The translations under genes and the position numbers were made by a program. Below the pieces are notes generated by a model. The model did no database searches and was not told the origin of the DNA. It worked only from the letters and a program-made list of their open reading frames with translations. From NCBI RefSeq assembly GCF_016908495.1, contig NZ_JAFBDZ010000002.1, forward strand, positions 1,178,001 to 1,242,000: DNA of 64,000 nt, read 5' to 3'. Positions 17,279-25,715 of this stretch are shown in pieces (position 1 is the first letter of the stretch; each line of letters starts with the position of its first letter). The stretch is from Rossellomorea pakistanensis. GTDB lineage: Bacteria > Bacillota > Bacilli > Bacillales > Bacillaceae_B.

Positions 17279-17580
17279 AAGCGCCTAGCTTCTCGAGACA
17301 TAAGGCAAGCCACTAATGAAGGAGAAAGGCGCCGTTCATTGGTGGCTTGCCTTATGCTTGTCGGAGGCCTGCAGGATGTAGGTCAGAAAGGCATTGCCAC
17401 AGAACGTGGCGAACTTAGCCTTTCATCCTTTCCACAAGGTGCTTCCTCTTTTCTGTGTCCAGCTCCAGCGTCTTGGCCTTCGAGTCATAAGCCAAGCCAC
17501 CTAGAAAGGGCAAGGACACCCTTACTAGGTGACTCGTCTTATGCTTGTCAAACCTGTTCGAGGCGCTTCCGCTTTTCTAG
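17279..17580. repeat. Large dispersed hairpin repeat (family B), two tandem hairpins
   Basis: Two copies of the hairpin GACATAAG...CTTATGCTTGTC stand in series. The first spans 17297-17362; the second, with an altered 5' end, spans 17483-17549. Between and after them are the shared motifs GGCGAACTTAGCCTTTCATC, GTGTCCAGCTCCAGCG and GGCGCTTCCGCTTTTCTAG. The element fills the gap between convergent yutF and yutG, and its last bases supply the yutG stop codon. A rightward open frame of 111 codons here is a by-product of the repeat. Confidence 0.9.
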
Positions 17581-18092
17581 TCACTTTGTTCTTGTTCTGC
17601 AATAACGGCTCTATGGGCTAAACGACTAGAAGCGGCTGCAGCAATTGCGCCCACGATGTCATCTAAGAAGGTATGACATTTGCCAGTTGATTTATCATTT
17701 AAGTATTGTAAAATACCAGGTTTTTGCTTATCAATAAAACCATAATTCGTAAATCCGATTGAACCATATACATTTACAATTGAAAACGCTAAAATTTCAT
17801 CAACACCGTATAACCCCTCATCTACCTCTATTATGGATTGAAGTGGTTCTTCAAGCATCTTTTTTTCAGCGAATCGATCCAATTGAATACCAGTCAAAAT
17901 CGCATTTTGCACTTCTCTTTTAGATAAGACTCTTTCTACGTTTTCCATACACTGTTCTATTTGAAGATTTGGGTGATATTTTTCTTGTAGATACATGACT
18001 AATTCAGCGATATCTTTTATTTCTACCCCCCGCTCTTGTAGCCACTTTCTTGCTGTCTCCTCAGACAAATCCATTTTTTTATCCGTGCTCAT
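17577..18092 (-). CDS. yutG: Phosphatidylglycerophosphatase A family protein YutG
   Basis: This 171-residue protein of the PgpA-related YutG family has conserved segments FAEKKMLEEPLQ, DEGLYGVDEILAFSIVNVYGSIGFTNYG-type (residues 105-135) and the C-terminal LDDIVGAIAAAASSR. The related PgpA enzymes dephosphorylate phosphatidylglycerophosphate; whether YutG does so is not established. The ATG at 18092 follows AAAGGTG at good distance; an in-frame GTG nine bases upstream lies inside the SD. Its 3' end runs into the family B repeat, which provides the stop codon. Confidence 0.82.
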   Translation of the reverse strand: MSTDKKMDLSEETARKWLQERGVEIKDIAELVMYLQEKYHPNLQIEQCMENVERVLSKREVQNAILTGIQLDRFAEKKMLEEPLQSIIEVDEGLYGVDEILAFSIVNVYGSIGFTNYGFIDKQKPGILQYLNDKSTGKCHTFLDDIVGAIAAAASSRLAHRAVIAEQEQSD

Positions 18093-18238
18093 ATATTTCA
18101 CCTTTTCTTTGAGTAATCAATAAATAATGATTCATTATCTTCTTTTTTTCCTTCTACTTCGATTCCTATTCATGAACAAGTGGTTTTCTTTCATATAAAT
18201 AATTAAGAATCTCTTGTTATGAATGGAGAGAAAAAACA

Positions 18239-19243
18239 ATGGAAGATATTTTAACGAAATACTATGGGCTTCAACCTGAACGAATGTATCAAGATGGTAA
18301 AGCGCACCGATACATGGTCAATGGTTTACTATATACTATTGTGACCGTTACCCATATGGAACAAGAAAAGCTAGTGGAGCTTTATAAAATTTCAGAGCAT
18401 CTTAAAGCAACAGGGGACCGCTATGTGTCTACATTTGTTCCTTCAACTGAAGATAAATTTCTAATAACAGAAAAACAACAGGATTACGTTGTAGTAAAAA
18501 ATGAATTTATCCAGTCGAAAGTTCAGAACCATTTTGGAAGGAAGCTCGCAAAATTCCATTCTAGAGGAAGAAGTATTGAAGAGAAAATTGAGCATCAATC
18601 AAGAATTGGTCAATGGAAAGGTCTATGGGAGAAACGGATTGATCAATTAGAAACAGCCTTTCAGCAAACCGTTCAGAATCACCCTGTGGATGAATTTGAG
18701 AAAAGATTTGTTGAGAGCTGCCCATATTTTATTGGGCTGGCGGAAAATGCGATCCAGTATTTAGTGGATACTGAATTGGATGATGAGCCTCATCAAGTCG
18801 ATAGCGGTACAGTCTGTCACGAACGATTCCTGCAAGATACATGGGGGACGGATATTTGGATTCGATTTCCTTTTGATTGGATATTTGATCATGGAAGCCG
18901 GGATATTGCTGAGTGGGTAAGAGAGCGCTATTTAAAAAGAAATCAAACCTATCATAAAGATATACAAACATTTTTAAAGGATTATCAATCGATTACGCCT
19001 CTATCAACCTTTTCGTGGAGGTTGATATATGCACGTTTATTATTCCCGATCCATTATTTTGAATGCATTGAAAGGTATTATGTGACTTCTTCCGAACAAC
19101 AAAAATTACAGCTTCAAGATCGATTAGGAAGAGAGTTAAAAAATGCTAGTCAATATGAAAAGTTTCTAACTGATTTTTACCAAATTGCTGAAGTTCCAGT
19201 AAAAAAGCACGGAATTCCGGTTGTGGGATGGTTATTTTCTTAA
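18239..19243 (+). CDS. yutH: YutH, spore coat-associated kinase-like protein
   Basis: This 334-residue protein is related to the CotS family of spore coat proteins, which have a degenerate aminoglycoside phosphotransferase/choline kinase fold. The catalytic-loop block is seen as VCHERFLQDTWG (near residue 190) where active kinases have H-x-D, so it is probably not a normal kinase. YutH is associated with the spore coat in Bacillus. TGGAGAGA upstream is the SD. It is divergent from yutG. Confidence 0.85.
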   Translation: MEDILTKYYGLQPERMYQDGKAHRYMVNGLLYTIVTVTHMEQEKLVELYKISEHLKATGDRYVSTFVPSTEDKFLITEKQQDYVVVKNEFIQSKVQNHFGRKLAKFHSRGRSIEEKIEHQSRIGQWKGLWEKRIDQLETAFQQTVQNHPVDEFEKRFVESCPYFIGLAENAIQYLVDTELDDEPHQVDSGTVCHERFLQDTWGTDIWIRFPFDWIFDHGSRDIAEWVRERYLKRNQTYHKDIQTFLKDYQSITPLSTFSWRLIYARLLFPIHYFECIERYYVTSSEQQKLQLQDRLGRELKNASQYEKFLTDFYQIAEVPVKKHGIPVVGWLFS

Positions 19244-19335
19244 ACGGAAAGATTGAGGAATACTCGATTTTAAGATCTGGGCTTCTTCAACAAATATGCT
19301 ACAATAAAAGCAAAATCAACAAAGGTAGGAGTTCA

Positions 19336-20319
19336 ATGAAGAAGCCCTTTATTTATATTACAAGAAAATTACCAGATGATATTGTAAGTGATTTACGAGA
19401 TGAGTTCTATGTAGAAATGTGGGAGAGTGAGGATGTTCCCGTTCCTCGAGAAATATTATTGGAGAAGGTTAAGGAAGCAAATGGACTTTTGACGATGCTT
19501 TCTGATCAAATTAATTCAGAAGTTTTTCAACATGCACCATCGTTAAAAATTGTGGCTAACTTAGCTGTCGGTTATGACAATATTGATATTAAAAGTGCAA
19601 ATAAATTTAAGGTAGCGGTCTGCAATACACCTGATGTTTTAACAGATACAACCGCTGATTTAACATTTGGCTTACTTTTAGCTACAGCAAGAAGATTAAC
19701 AGAAGCGAGTGAATTTGTTAAATCTGGAGAATGGACGAGCTGGTCCCCGATGTTATTAGCTGGCACGGATGTACATCATAAAACAATAGGGATTTTCGGA
19801 ATGGGAAAAATCGGGGAGGCCGTTGCTAAAAGAGCAAAAGGATTTGAAATGGAAATCATTTATCATAATCGCTCACGAAAACAGAATGTAGAAAAGGATG
19901 TTGGAGCTAGGTATGTTGAGTTTGAAGAGCTTCTCACACATTCTGACTTCCTTGTTTGTTTAGCTCCCTTGTCTCCAGAAACAAAAGAAACCTTTAAGAA
20001 AGAACAATTTGCGAAAATGAAAAAAAGTTCATTCTTCATCAATGCGGCAAGAGGACCGATTGTGAATGAAAATGACTTATATGTAGCATTAAAGAACGGT
20101 CTCATTAAAGGAGCTGGTCTTGATGTGTTCGACCAAGAGCCTATTAATAGGGATCATCAGTTATTAACTTTAAAGAATGTTGTAGCCCTTCCCCATATCG
20201 GAAGTGCAACAGTGGAAACGAGAACGAAGATGATGTCAGTATGTGTAGAGAATGTAAAAAGGGTCTTAAGCGATCAAAAGCCAATTACTATTGTTAATGA
20301 AGAATGGTTAACCAATTAG
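19336..20319 (+). CDS. D-isomer 2-hydroxyacid dehydrogenase (glyoxylate/hydroxypyruvate reductase type)
   Basis: This 327-residue NAD(P)-dependent dehydrogenase shows the nucleotide-binding GMGKIGEAVAKRA (near residue 155), catalytic Arg in NAARGPIV, Glu in DQEPI and His in LPHIGSATVETR. The family reduces glyoxylate, hydroxypyruvate or related 2-keto acids to D-hydroxy acids. AAAGGTAGGAG precedes the ATG at 19336; an upstream in-frame start at 19228 would overlap yutH and add an unrelated tail. It is similar in kind to B. subtilis YvcT. The exact substrate cannot be told. Confidence 0.9.
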   Translation: MKKPFIYITRKLPDDIVSDLRDEFYVEMWESEDVPVPREILLEKVKEANGLLTMLSDQINSEVFQHAPSLKIVANLAVGYDNIDIKSANKFKVAVCNTPDVLTDTTADLTFGLLLATARRLTEASEFVKSGEWTSWSPMLLAGTDVHHKTIGIFGMGKIGEAVAKRAKGFEMEIIYHNRSRKQNVEKDVGARYVEFEELLTHSDFLVCLAPLSPETKETFKKEQFAKMKKSSFFINAARGPIVNENDLYVALKNGLIKGAGLDVFDQEPINRDHQLLTLKNVVALPHIGSATVETRTKMMSVCVENVKRVLSDQKPITIVNEEWLTN

Positions 20320-20322
20320 TTA

Positions 20323-20356
20323 AAAAAGGGATGGCTCATTTTTAGAGTCATCCCTT
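20323..20356 (-). terminator. Terminator of yutI
   Basis: AAGGGATG-CTC pairs with GAG-CATCCCTT. The T run lies on the minus strand side (bases 20321-20326 read as T), so it mainly terminates the leftward yutI; it sits between convergent genes. Confidence 0.8.
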
Positions 20357-20368
20357 CAAACTTTACGA

Positions 20369-20605
20369 TTAGAATACTTGCTCTACCTCAACTACACCCG
20401 GAACTTCTTCTAGAAGTGCACGTTCAATACCTGCCTTTAAAGTAATCGTTGAACTTGGGCAGCTTCCGCATGCTCCTAATAAACGAAGCTTTACAATACC
20501 ATCTTCGATATCAACTAGTTCGCAATCCCCACCGTCACGCAGTAAGAATGGACGTAATTTATCTAGAACTTCTTGTACTTGACCTTTCATTTCTTGTTCA
20601 GTCAT
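20369..20605 (-). CDS. yutI: NifU-C-domain Fe-S carrier YutI (Nfu)
   Basis: This 78-residue Nfu-type protein consists only of the NifU C-terminal domain. Its cluster ligands are the CxxC in [10 protein letters not shown] (near residue 48), and [12 protein letters not shown] is the other hallmark. Nfu proteins bind a 4Fe-4S cluster at a dimer interface and deliver it to enzymes such as aconitase or LipA. It is a single gene, start ATG, SD AAAGGAG on the minus strand. Together with SufU/B and YutM it completes the Fe-S supply set in the window. Confidence 0.92.
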   Translation of the reverse strand: MTEQEMKGQVQEVLDKLRPFLLRDGGDCELVDIEDGIVKLRLLGACGSCPSSTITLKAGIERALLEEVPGVVEVEQVF

Positions 20606-20758
20606 ATATAATCGACTCCTTTCCTTACTCTCTATTATAATGACATATTTATAAAAAATCTATCAACCAGCAAACTTTTGGGAATGGATATTTTTTCAGT
20701 TTAGCTTTAGGGGATTATCTTGTAAAATAAAAGCAAAGAGATAAAGGGGTAGGTAACT

Positions 20759-21085
20759 ATGGAGAGAAAAGAAGCGAAAGTTTTCATATATGGGGCAGAA
20801 CAAGTTTGTGCAAGTTGTGTGAATTTACCATCGTCAAAAGAAACCTATGAATGGTTAGAAGCAGCGATTACAAGAAAATATCCAGAGCAAGCGTTTCATA
20901 TTCAATATATCGATATCTATAGTCCACCAGAAGAAGAAGCCATCAAACGATTTGCTGCAAAAGTCGTTGAAGAAGATATGTTTTATCCTGTAGTGTTAAT
21001 TAACGATACGGTGGTAGGAGAAGGAAACCCTCGTTTGAAGACCATTTTTTCTGAATTAGAAAAGCATGGATACCAAGCAGGGTAA
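20759..21085 (+). CDS. yuzD: YuzD (DUF1462), thioredoxin-fold protein with CxxC
   Basis: This 108-residue protein of the YuzD/DUF1462 family has the size of B. subtilis YuzD. It has a thioredoxin-like layout with a CASC motif (residues 17-20) near the N-terminus and a cis-proline-type segment FYPVVLIND. It may act as a disulfide reductase or a metal/Fe-S helper, but this is not demonstrated. It lies divergently from yutI with 150 bases between, again as in B. subtilis. GGGGTAGG is the SD region. Confidence 0.85.
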   Translation: MERKEAKVFIYGAEQVCASCVNLPSSKETYEWLEAAITRKYPEQAFHIQYIDIYSPPEEEAIKRFAAKVVEEDMFYPVVLINDTVVGEGNPRLKTIFSELEKHGYQAG

Positions 21086-21112
21086 GCGTAAACCAATATC
21101 TTTTGTAAAAAT

Positions 21113-21158
21113 AAAAAGCAGTGAATTTCATTTTTGAAATCACATTGCTTTTTATTTT
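21113..21158 (+). terminator. Intrinsic terminator after yuzD
   Basis: AAAAGCA-TG-TTTCA pairs with TGAAA-CA-TGCTTTT, followed by a T-rich tract. Confidence 0.8.
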
Positions 21159-21189
21159 TGGTTGTTTCTAGAAGTTTGTAGTTACCTGA

Positions 21190-21345
21190 GTAAGTCGGGA
21201 ATGCTTCTTAGAAGCACTGAGCAGCCTGAATTCACGTAGACTACTACGGAATCAGTGGCTAAAGCGGACCCTGCAGCATAGTGAGGAGGCTCACGGGTCA
21301 CCCTAAGGTGAGCGAAATGTATTCAGGCTGCAGGTTAAATAAGAA
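21190..21345. repeat. Large imperfect hairpin element (family D)
   Basis: GCAGCCTGAAT (21221-21231) pairs with ATTCAGGCTGC (21320-21330) over about 88 bases that contain the smaller inverted repeats GTGAG/CTCAC and GGGTCACCC. The GC content is visibly higher than its surroundings. The layout resembles the element at 59530-59753 but the sequence is different. It occupies the gap between yuzD and the L,D-transpeptidase gene. Confidence 0.6.
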
Positions 21346-21521
21346 CAATCATAAAGAGATTTTTTATAATTGAAAAAGTCATTATTTGTCATTCGTAAAC
21401 TTATTTGACGATGAAATTTTTTCCACTTTCCACAACAAAGAAATGTAATTTGTTGCAAGGGATGAGCTTCCTTCACATAAGGTAATGAGTAAATAACATA
21501 CTTTATGAAAGGGAGAGGACA

Positions 21522-22025
21522 ATGGTACACATAGTAAAGCCGGGGGAAACCTTATCTAGTATTGCGTTAAATTATCGAACAACAGTCCGTGCTTTACTTC
21601 AAGCTAACGCCGCAACAATTGCCAACCCAAATATTATTCATGTTGGTCAACAGATTATTATTCCTGGGTTAAGAGATCCAAATACTATTCCTTATACGAT
21701 AAGAATTTCAGTGGGTAAAAGGACATTAACACTATTGAAGGATGGAAGAATAATCAAAGTTTATCCGATTGCAGTTGGCAAAATCTTAACGACAACACCG
21801 ATAGGGGACTTTGTCATCGTCAATAGAGAACCAAACCCTGGTGGTCCTTTTGGAGCATTGTGGCTTAGTCTGTCAAAAATTCATTATGGCATCCATGGAA
21901 CAAATGATCCAAGCTCAATTGGAAAGGCTGTTTCATTAGGTTGTGTTAGGATGCATAATAAAGATGTATTAGAATTAGGCTCCCTTGTCCCAAATGGAAC
22001 CAGAGTGATTATTGTTCCTAATTAA
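21522..22025 (+). CDS. LysM-YkuD L,D-transpeptidase
   Basis: This 167-residue protein has an N-terminal LysM peptidoglycan-binding domain (residues 1-50, [13 protein letters not shown]) and a YkuD L,D-transpeptidase domain (about 55-166). The catalytic block [20 protein letters not shown] contains the conserved His, Ser, Gly, Cys and Arg; Cys is the nucleophile. The layout and length equal B. subtilis YkuD. It makes 3-3 cross-links or attaches proteins in the wall. There is no signal peptide, as in YkuD, which is reported to be spore-associated. GGGAGAGG is the SD. Confidence 0.92.
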   Translation: MVHIVKPGETLSSIALNYRTTVRALLQANAATIANPNIIHVGQQIIIPGLRDPNTIPYTIRISVGKRTLTLLKDGRIIKVYPIAVGKILTTTPIGDFVIVNREPNPGGPFGALWLSLSKIHYGIHGTNDPSSIGKAVSLGCVRMHNKDVLELGSLVPNGTRVIIVPN

Positions 22026-22091
22026 TTTTTATAGGGAATGATTTTATTTTCTATTTTGTTCTCGACTGAAAGATTCCTTTTGAAATTTTAA

Positions 22092-22129
22092 AAATCCTGA
22101 ATTCATTAAATGGAATTCGGGATTTTTTT
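22092..22129 (+). terminator. Intrinsic terminator after the L,D-transpeptidase gene
   Basis: AAATCCTGAATTC pairs with GAATTC-GGATTT around ATTAAATG, followed by a T run. Confidence 0.9.
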
Positions 22130-22164
22130 AGGTATTAAAATAATTCTGAGCTTTGTTAGAGTTC

Positions 22165-22602
22165 AGCGCCTAGGTCTTCGAGAAAAAAAGAATCCGTGAT
22201 TATGAGAAAGAAGAAAATGAAGTTATGAAAAGAGTTCTTTGGTGCCGTGAAATTGTGAAAAAGAAGAAATGAAATTATGAAAAGAGGTCTTTAATGATGT
22301 GAAACTATGAGTTTGCCAATGACGTCATAAAACGAGCCACCTAGTAAGGAAAAATAACCTTTCAAGATGGCTCGCCCTATGCTTGTCAGTGGCCGACACG
22401 ATGTGGGTCAAGGCGTGCTACAGGACGTGGCGAACTTAGCCTTTCATCTTCGTGCCAAGGCGCTTCCGCTTTTCTGAGTGTCCAGCTCCAGCGCCTAGCT
22501 CCTCGAGACATAAGTCAAGTCACCAAGGAAGGGAAAAGGCACCCATCCTTGGTGGCTCGCCTTATGCTTTTCGGAGCTGTTCAAGGCGCTTCCACTTTTC
22601 TA
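22165..22602. repeat. Composite dispersed repeat (family B) with 52-bp tandem module
   Basis: From left to right: diverged 52-base units (one full unit at 22249-22300, flanked by partial ones), a hairpin (about 22331-22386), the motif GGCGAACTTAGCCTTTCATC (about 22431), the motif GTGTCCAGCTCCAGCGCC and a second large hairpin (22507-22572), ending GGCGCTTCC-CTTTTCTAG. The same order of modules appears at 35160-35575. It lies between convergent genes and abuts the yutJ stop codon. Confidence 0.88.
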
Positions 22603-22603
22603 G

Positions 22604-23671
22604 TTACCCGTTATGATATTTATACATCCATAGGACGCCTGATTTAAGTAATCGTGCGACTCGCCCTGTAATGGAGCGATCATTTACTAGACCAAATCCA
22701 TGTTTTTTTCCAAGTGAACCGAGGATTCCTTTGAGTTTAATTTTTGGTAACTCATTCGGTAGCTCTTCGCCATTCCAGCGTTTAAGAAGGATCTGTACAA
22801 TTTGTTCGGCTTGTCCTTCTGCAAGCTGGGCACTTGGGGCATGTGGAAGGCTTGCACAATCTCCCACCACATAGACATGTTCATCATTTGGCAGATTGTG
22901 ATATTTGGTTAATACAACACGACCTTGTTGATCTTTTTCTACATCCATTTCACGTACAACTCGAGTTGGTTGGATTCCTGCTGTCCAAACAATGGCATCA
23001 CAATGAATTTGCTCTTCATGGTTAAATAGGGTGTTAGGAGCCACCTTAGTAATATTTGATTTGTTAATAATATCGACACCATTTTCATCAAACCAGCTAT
23101 GAACATAAGAACTTAATCTTTCTGGAAATGCGTTGAGAATACGAGGGCCGCGATCAAATAATTTTATTCTAAGGTCAGTCCGGCTCTCTCTAAGCTCACT
23201 CGCTAATTCAATGCCACTCAATCCTGCTCCGACAATCCCTACAATAGAATCAGCAGGGAGATTACATAGTGTTTCATAGGTTTTGCGGGATTGCCCAATC
23301 GTTTGTATACTGTACGTAAATTCTTTAGCACCTGGGACATTATGATATTTATCTTCACAACCAAGTCCAATAACAAGATCGTCATAAGAAACTGGATCTT
23401 GGTCCATGAGATGAACCTGTTTATTTTGAATATCCACTTTTGTAATTTCTCCATATTTGACAGATAGCCTAGGGTGCTCAGGAAAAGATACACGCACATG
23501 CTGGTCTGAGATCGTTCCAGCAGCTAAAGCATAATATTCTGTTTTTAAACAATGATATGGATTGCGATCAATAAGAGTAATGGATACATCTTCTGGTAGT
23601 TGATTCGGTAAAAAACGCAGAAGAACGCGCATGTTTCCGTATCCTCCACCAAGCAGGACTAATTGTTTCAT
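22604..23671 (-). CDS. yutJ: NADH dehydrogenase-like FAD oxidoreductase YutJ
   Basis: This 355-residue pyridine nucleotide-disulfide oxidoreductase-fold flavoprotein resembles type II NADH dehydrogenases. The FAD-binding VLLGGGYGNMR is at the N-terminus, the NAD-binding GIVGAGLSGIELASEL near residue 150, and the second FAD block VYVVGDCAS near 270. It is shorter than YumB (406 residues) and lacks an obvious membrane anchor. The ATG at 23671 follows AAGGGGAAAT and gives exactly the length of B. subtilis YutJ; an upstream in-frame ATG at 23692 is not needed. The electron acceptor is not known. Confidence 0.88.
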   Translation of the reverse strand: MKQLVLLGGGYGNMRVLLRFLPNQLPEDVSITLIDRNPYHCLKTEYYALAAGTISDQHVRVSFPEHPRLSVKYGEITKVDIQNKQVHLMDQDPVSYDDLVIGLGCEDKYHNVPGAKEFTYSIQTIGQSRKTYETLCNLPADSIVGIVGAGLSGIELASELRESRTDLRIKLFDRGPRILNAFPERLSSYVHSWFDENGVDIINKSNITKVAPNTLFNHEEQIHCDAIVWTAGIQPTRVVREMDVEKDQQGRVVLTKYHNLPNDEHVYVVGDCASLPHAPSAQLAEGQAEQIVQILLKRWNGEELPNELPKIKLKGILGSLGKKHGFGLVNDRSITGRVARLLKSGVLWMYKYHNG

Positions 23672-23914
23672 GTCTATTTCCCCTTTTTGCACTCAAGTAT
23701 ATTTAAAGTAAGCACTTTCAATATGATTATTTTATGAAGAATAATGACAATTATATTAACTTTAATCATAAAAAAGTATATCGAAATAATGGCATTTTCA
23801 CAACACAAATAAGAGAAATTCTTCACAATCTACTCTACCTTTTAGGTAATCTTATTTGTTTGACGATTTACGTAAAAAAAGGTAGGATATTCAAGTAGTA
23901 GCGAGGTGAAAGCA

Positions 23915-24151
23915 ATGAAACCAATCATTGAATTTTGTATAAGCAACTTAGCGAGTGGTTCGCAAAAGGCGCTTGAGATATTAGAAAGAGATCCTAATCT
24001 TGATGTCATTGAATATGGGTGTCTTGGATATTGTGGAAAATGTGCCCAAGCTCACTTTGCCCTCGTTAATGGCGAAGTAGTCACAGGAGAAACTCCAGAA
24101 GAACTTGTCGACAACGTTTACCAATTTCTAGAAGAAAACCCGATGTTTTGA
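23915..24151 (+). CDS. yuzB: DUF1450 protein YuzB
   Basis: This 78-residue protein has the DUF1450 cysteine arrangement: Cys near residue 7 (IEFCISN) and GCLGYCGKC in the middle, which looks like a thioredoxin-like 2Fe-2S ferredoxin pattern. The function is unknown. The ATG at 23915 is chosen because GAGGTGAA precedes it at proper distance; the GTG at 23906 lies inside that SD. It is divergent from yutJ as in B. subtilis and is closed by a terminator. Confidence 0.88.
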   Translation: MKPIIEFCISNLASGSQKALEILERDPNLDVIEYGCLGYCGKCAQAHFALVNGEVVTGETPEELVDNVYQFLEENPMF

Positions 24152-24160
24152 TAAAATACC

Positions 24161-24196
24161 ATTAACCTTAATTTATTTAAATTGAGGTTATTTTTT
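24161..24196 (+). terminator. Intrinsic terminator after yuzB
   Basis: AACCTTAATTT (24163-24173) pairs with AAATTGAGGTT (24179-24189), followed by seven T. Confidence 0.88.
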
Positions 24197-24279
24197 GTGG
24201 AAGTAAAGTTAGCCTTTTCTATAATAAGAAGGAATTTCCTTTTCTGATATGGAATTATTTAAGCGAGGGGGGAGAGAGT

Positions 24280-24666
24280 ATGTCCTATTTCAAAGGTTTA
24301 TTGCAAACAAATTTACAAGTAAGAGATATCAAATCATCTGTGAATTGGTACGTGCAAAAGCTGCAATTAATAGTAATTGCGGATTACGGGACGACGGTGG
24401 TTCTATCTTTTTCAAATTCTTCTAAATATGAGGGCGGAATCGATGAAACGCCAGTACTATGCTTAATTGAAAATAAAGAAAGTCCGATTCAATCAAGTAC
24501 ATATCCAGTCCTGCAAATATCGGATAATATGTGTGAAAAACTCTATGAACATTTGCAGCAAAATGGTGTTTCTGTTGAAATGAATCCTACTCATCATGGT
24601 CATTTTAAATTTTATGATCCAGATGGAAATGTATTAGAGGCGTTTTGCCCTAGTATATATAAGTAA
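24280..24666 (+). CDS. VOC (glyoxalase/bleomycin-resistance) family protein
   Basis: This 128-residue single-domain VOC protein has the paired beta-alpha-beta-beta-beta modules: LQTNLQVRDIKSSVNWYVQKL at the start and GHFKFYDPDGNVLEAFCP at the end (last metal-ligand Glu in LEAF). VOC enzymes act on metal-bound small molecules, but this substrate cannot be told. GGGGGGAGAG is the SD. It seems an accessory gene with no matching neighbour in the yut cluster of B. subtilis as recalled. Confidence 0.82.
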   Translation: MSYFKGLLQTNLQVRDIKSSVNWYVQKLQLIVIADYGTTVVLSFSNSSKYEGGIDETPVLCLIENKESPIQSSTYPVLQISDNMCEKLYEHLQQNGVSVEMNPTHHGHFKFYDPDGNVLEAFCPSIYK

Positions 24667-25153
24667 ATATTTCTGTAATGCCTAGCACCGAATCGATTGA
24701 TTGGTTAAACGCATAAAAAATGTTAGTGGCTCAAAAATCTAAATCCAAGCTAATGACTCAAAGAAGAGTGCTCATAAGGCATAAATTTCGGCTTATAAAG
24801 TGAAGTAGAGCATAAAAAGTCAAAGCCAACTTATTCTGCGTATTGTTCTTTTTAGATATGAGGTGTTTTACTTACCAAGCAGTTCACTCCCTAACTCCAA
24901 TATCTTCATCTGATTGATTTATTGGTCAGAAATTCCTCGCATATCCTGTTACCATTAGCACTCATATAGCGTATCTTAGTAATAGAGAAGATAGAAATTT
25001 CATATCCACCAAAACATCGATTTCTCTAAGAAGGGGAAAGGTATTTATGAGAGAATCGCTTTGGTTGAGGAACTGTTCATGAAGAGTTATACTTGTAGTA
25101 TTAGATATATAAAATAGGTTTGACATATAGATATTTTCTATGGAGGTGTAAGA
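24667..25153. other. Long intergenic region without recognisable gene
   Basis: These 487 bases between the VOC gene and yutM hold no open frame with an SD, no strong terminator and no known riboswitch pattern that I can see. The sequence looks like ordinary AT-rich DNA and may contain the remains of a lost gene. The last 40 bases hold the yutM SD (GGAGGTG) and possible AT-rich promoter boxes that do not space well. Confidence 0.5.
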
Positions 25154-25516
25154 ATGAGCGACGTATTAAACATTTCTGAAGCTGCCGCTTTACAAATTAA
25201 AGATATGATGAAAGAGCATGACGAAGAAAATGCGTTTCTCCGTGTCGCTATTAAAGGTGGAGGCTGTAGTGGATTATCCTATGGTATGGGATTTGAAAAC
25301 GAACCAGCTGAAGATGACCTTCATTTAGAACAGCATGGAATTAAAATTGTAGTGGCAAAAAATGATGTTGGAATCCTAAACGGCACCCAAATCGATTACA
25401 AACAATCGATGATGGGCGGAGGCTTCACCATCGATAATCCTAATGCGATTGCTAATTGTGGGTGTGGGTCATCCTTTAGAACGGCAACGAATACAGGAAC
25501 ACCTGAAAATTGCTAA
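25154..25516 (+). CDS. sufA: HesB/IscA A-type Fe-S carrier YutM (SufA-like)
   Basis: This 120-residue A-type carrier has the three conserved cysteines: one in GGGCSGLSYGM (near residue 38) and the pair in NCGCGSSF near residue 107. These bind a 2Fe-2S or 4Fe-4S cluster passed from the SufBCD scaffold to target proteins. B. subtilis YutM is the same length and is also encoded away from the suf operon. GGAGGTG is the SD. It is monocistronic with a strong terminator. Confidence 0.92.
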   Translation: MSDVLNISEAAALQIKDMMKEHDEENAFLRVAIKGGGCSGLSYGMGFENEPAEDDLHLEQHGIKIVVAKNDVGILNGTQIDYKQSMMGGGFTIDNPNAIANCGCGSSFRTATNTGTPENC

Positions 25517-25517
25517 T

Positions 25518-25555
25518 AAAAAAATGCGGCCAATTAAATGGTCGCATTTTTTTAT
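25518..25555 (+). terminator. Intrinsic terminator after yutM
   Basis: AAAAAATGCG-CCA pairs with TGG-CGCATTTTTT around ATTAAA, with T on the right side and A on the left. Confidence 0.92.
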
Positions 25556-25556
25556 T

Positions 25557-25583
25557 AAGGCTGTTTTCGCATAGTTTGTTGTT
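25557..25583 (-). repeat. Solo terminal inverted repeat related to the element at 59530
   Basis: AAGGCTGTTTTCGC-ATAGTTTGTTGTT differs from the reverse complement of the right end of the 59530-59753 element (59727-59753) at only two of 27 positions. The body of the element is absent; the next 100 bases are weakly similar at most. It lies between the convergent yutM and oxidoreductase genes. Confidence 0.75.
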
Positions 25584-25715
25584 TTCGAATAAGAATAGAA
25601 ACCCGTAATGATTAAGACTTCGAAGAGTTTTTTCGTCAAAACAAAAACTAGTATTGAAGAATTTAAGATGTTTATGATTGACTTAAAGCAACAAGTTAAC
25701 GAAAGGAGCCTTTAT

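Noticed and set aside
17270-17605. Plus-strand open frame of 111 codons
   Set aside because: It is entirely repeat sequence with two hairpins, has no SD and is Ser/Arg-rich as expected of translated repeat.
22165-22330. CRISPR-like array from repeated 52-base units
   Set aside because: There are only two or three diverged units without alternating constant repeat and variable spacer, and no cas genes.
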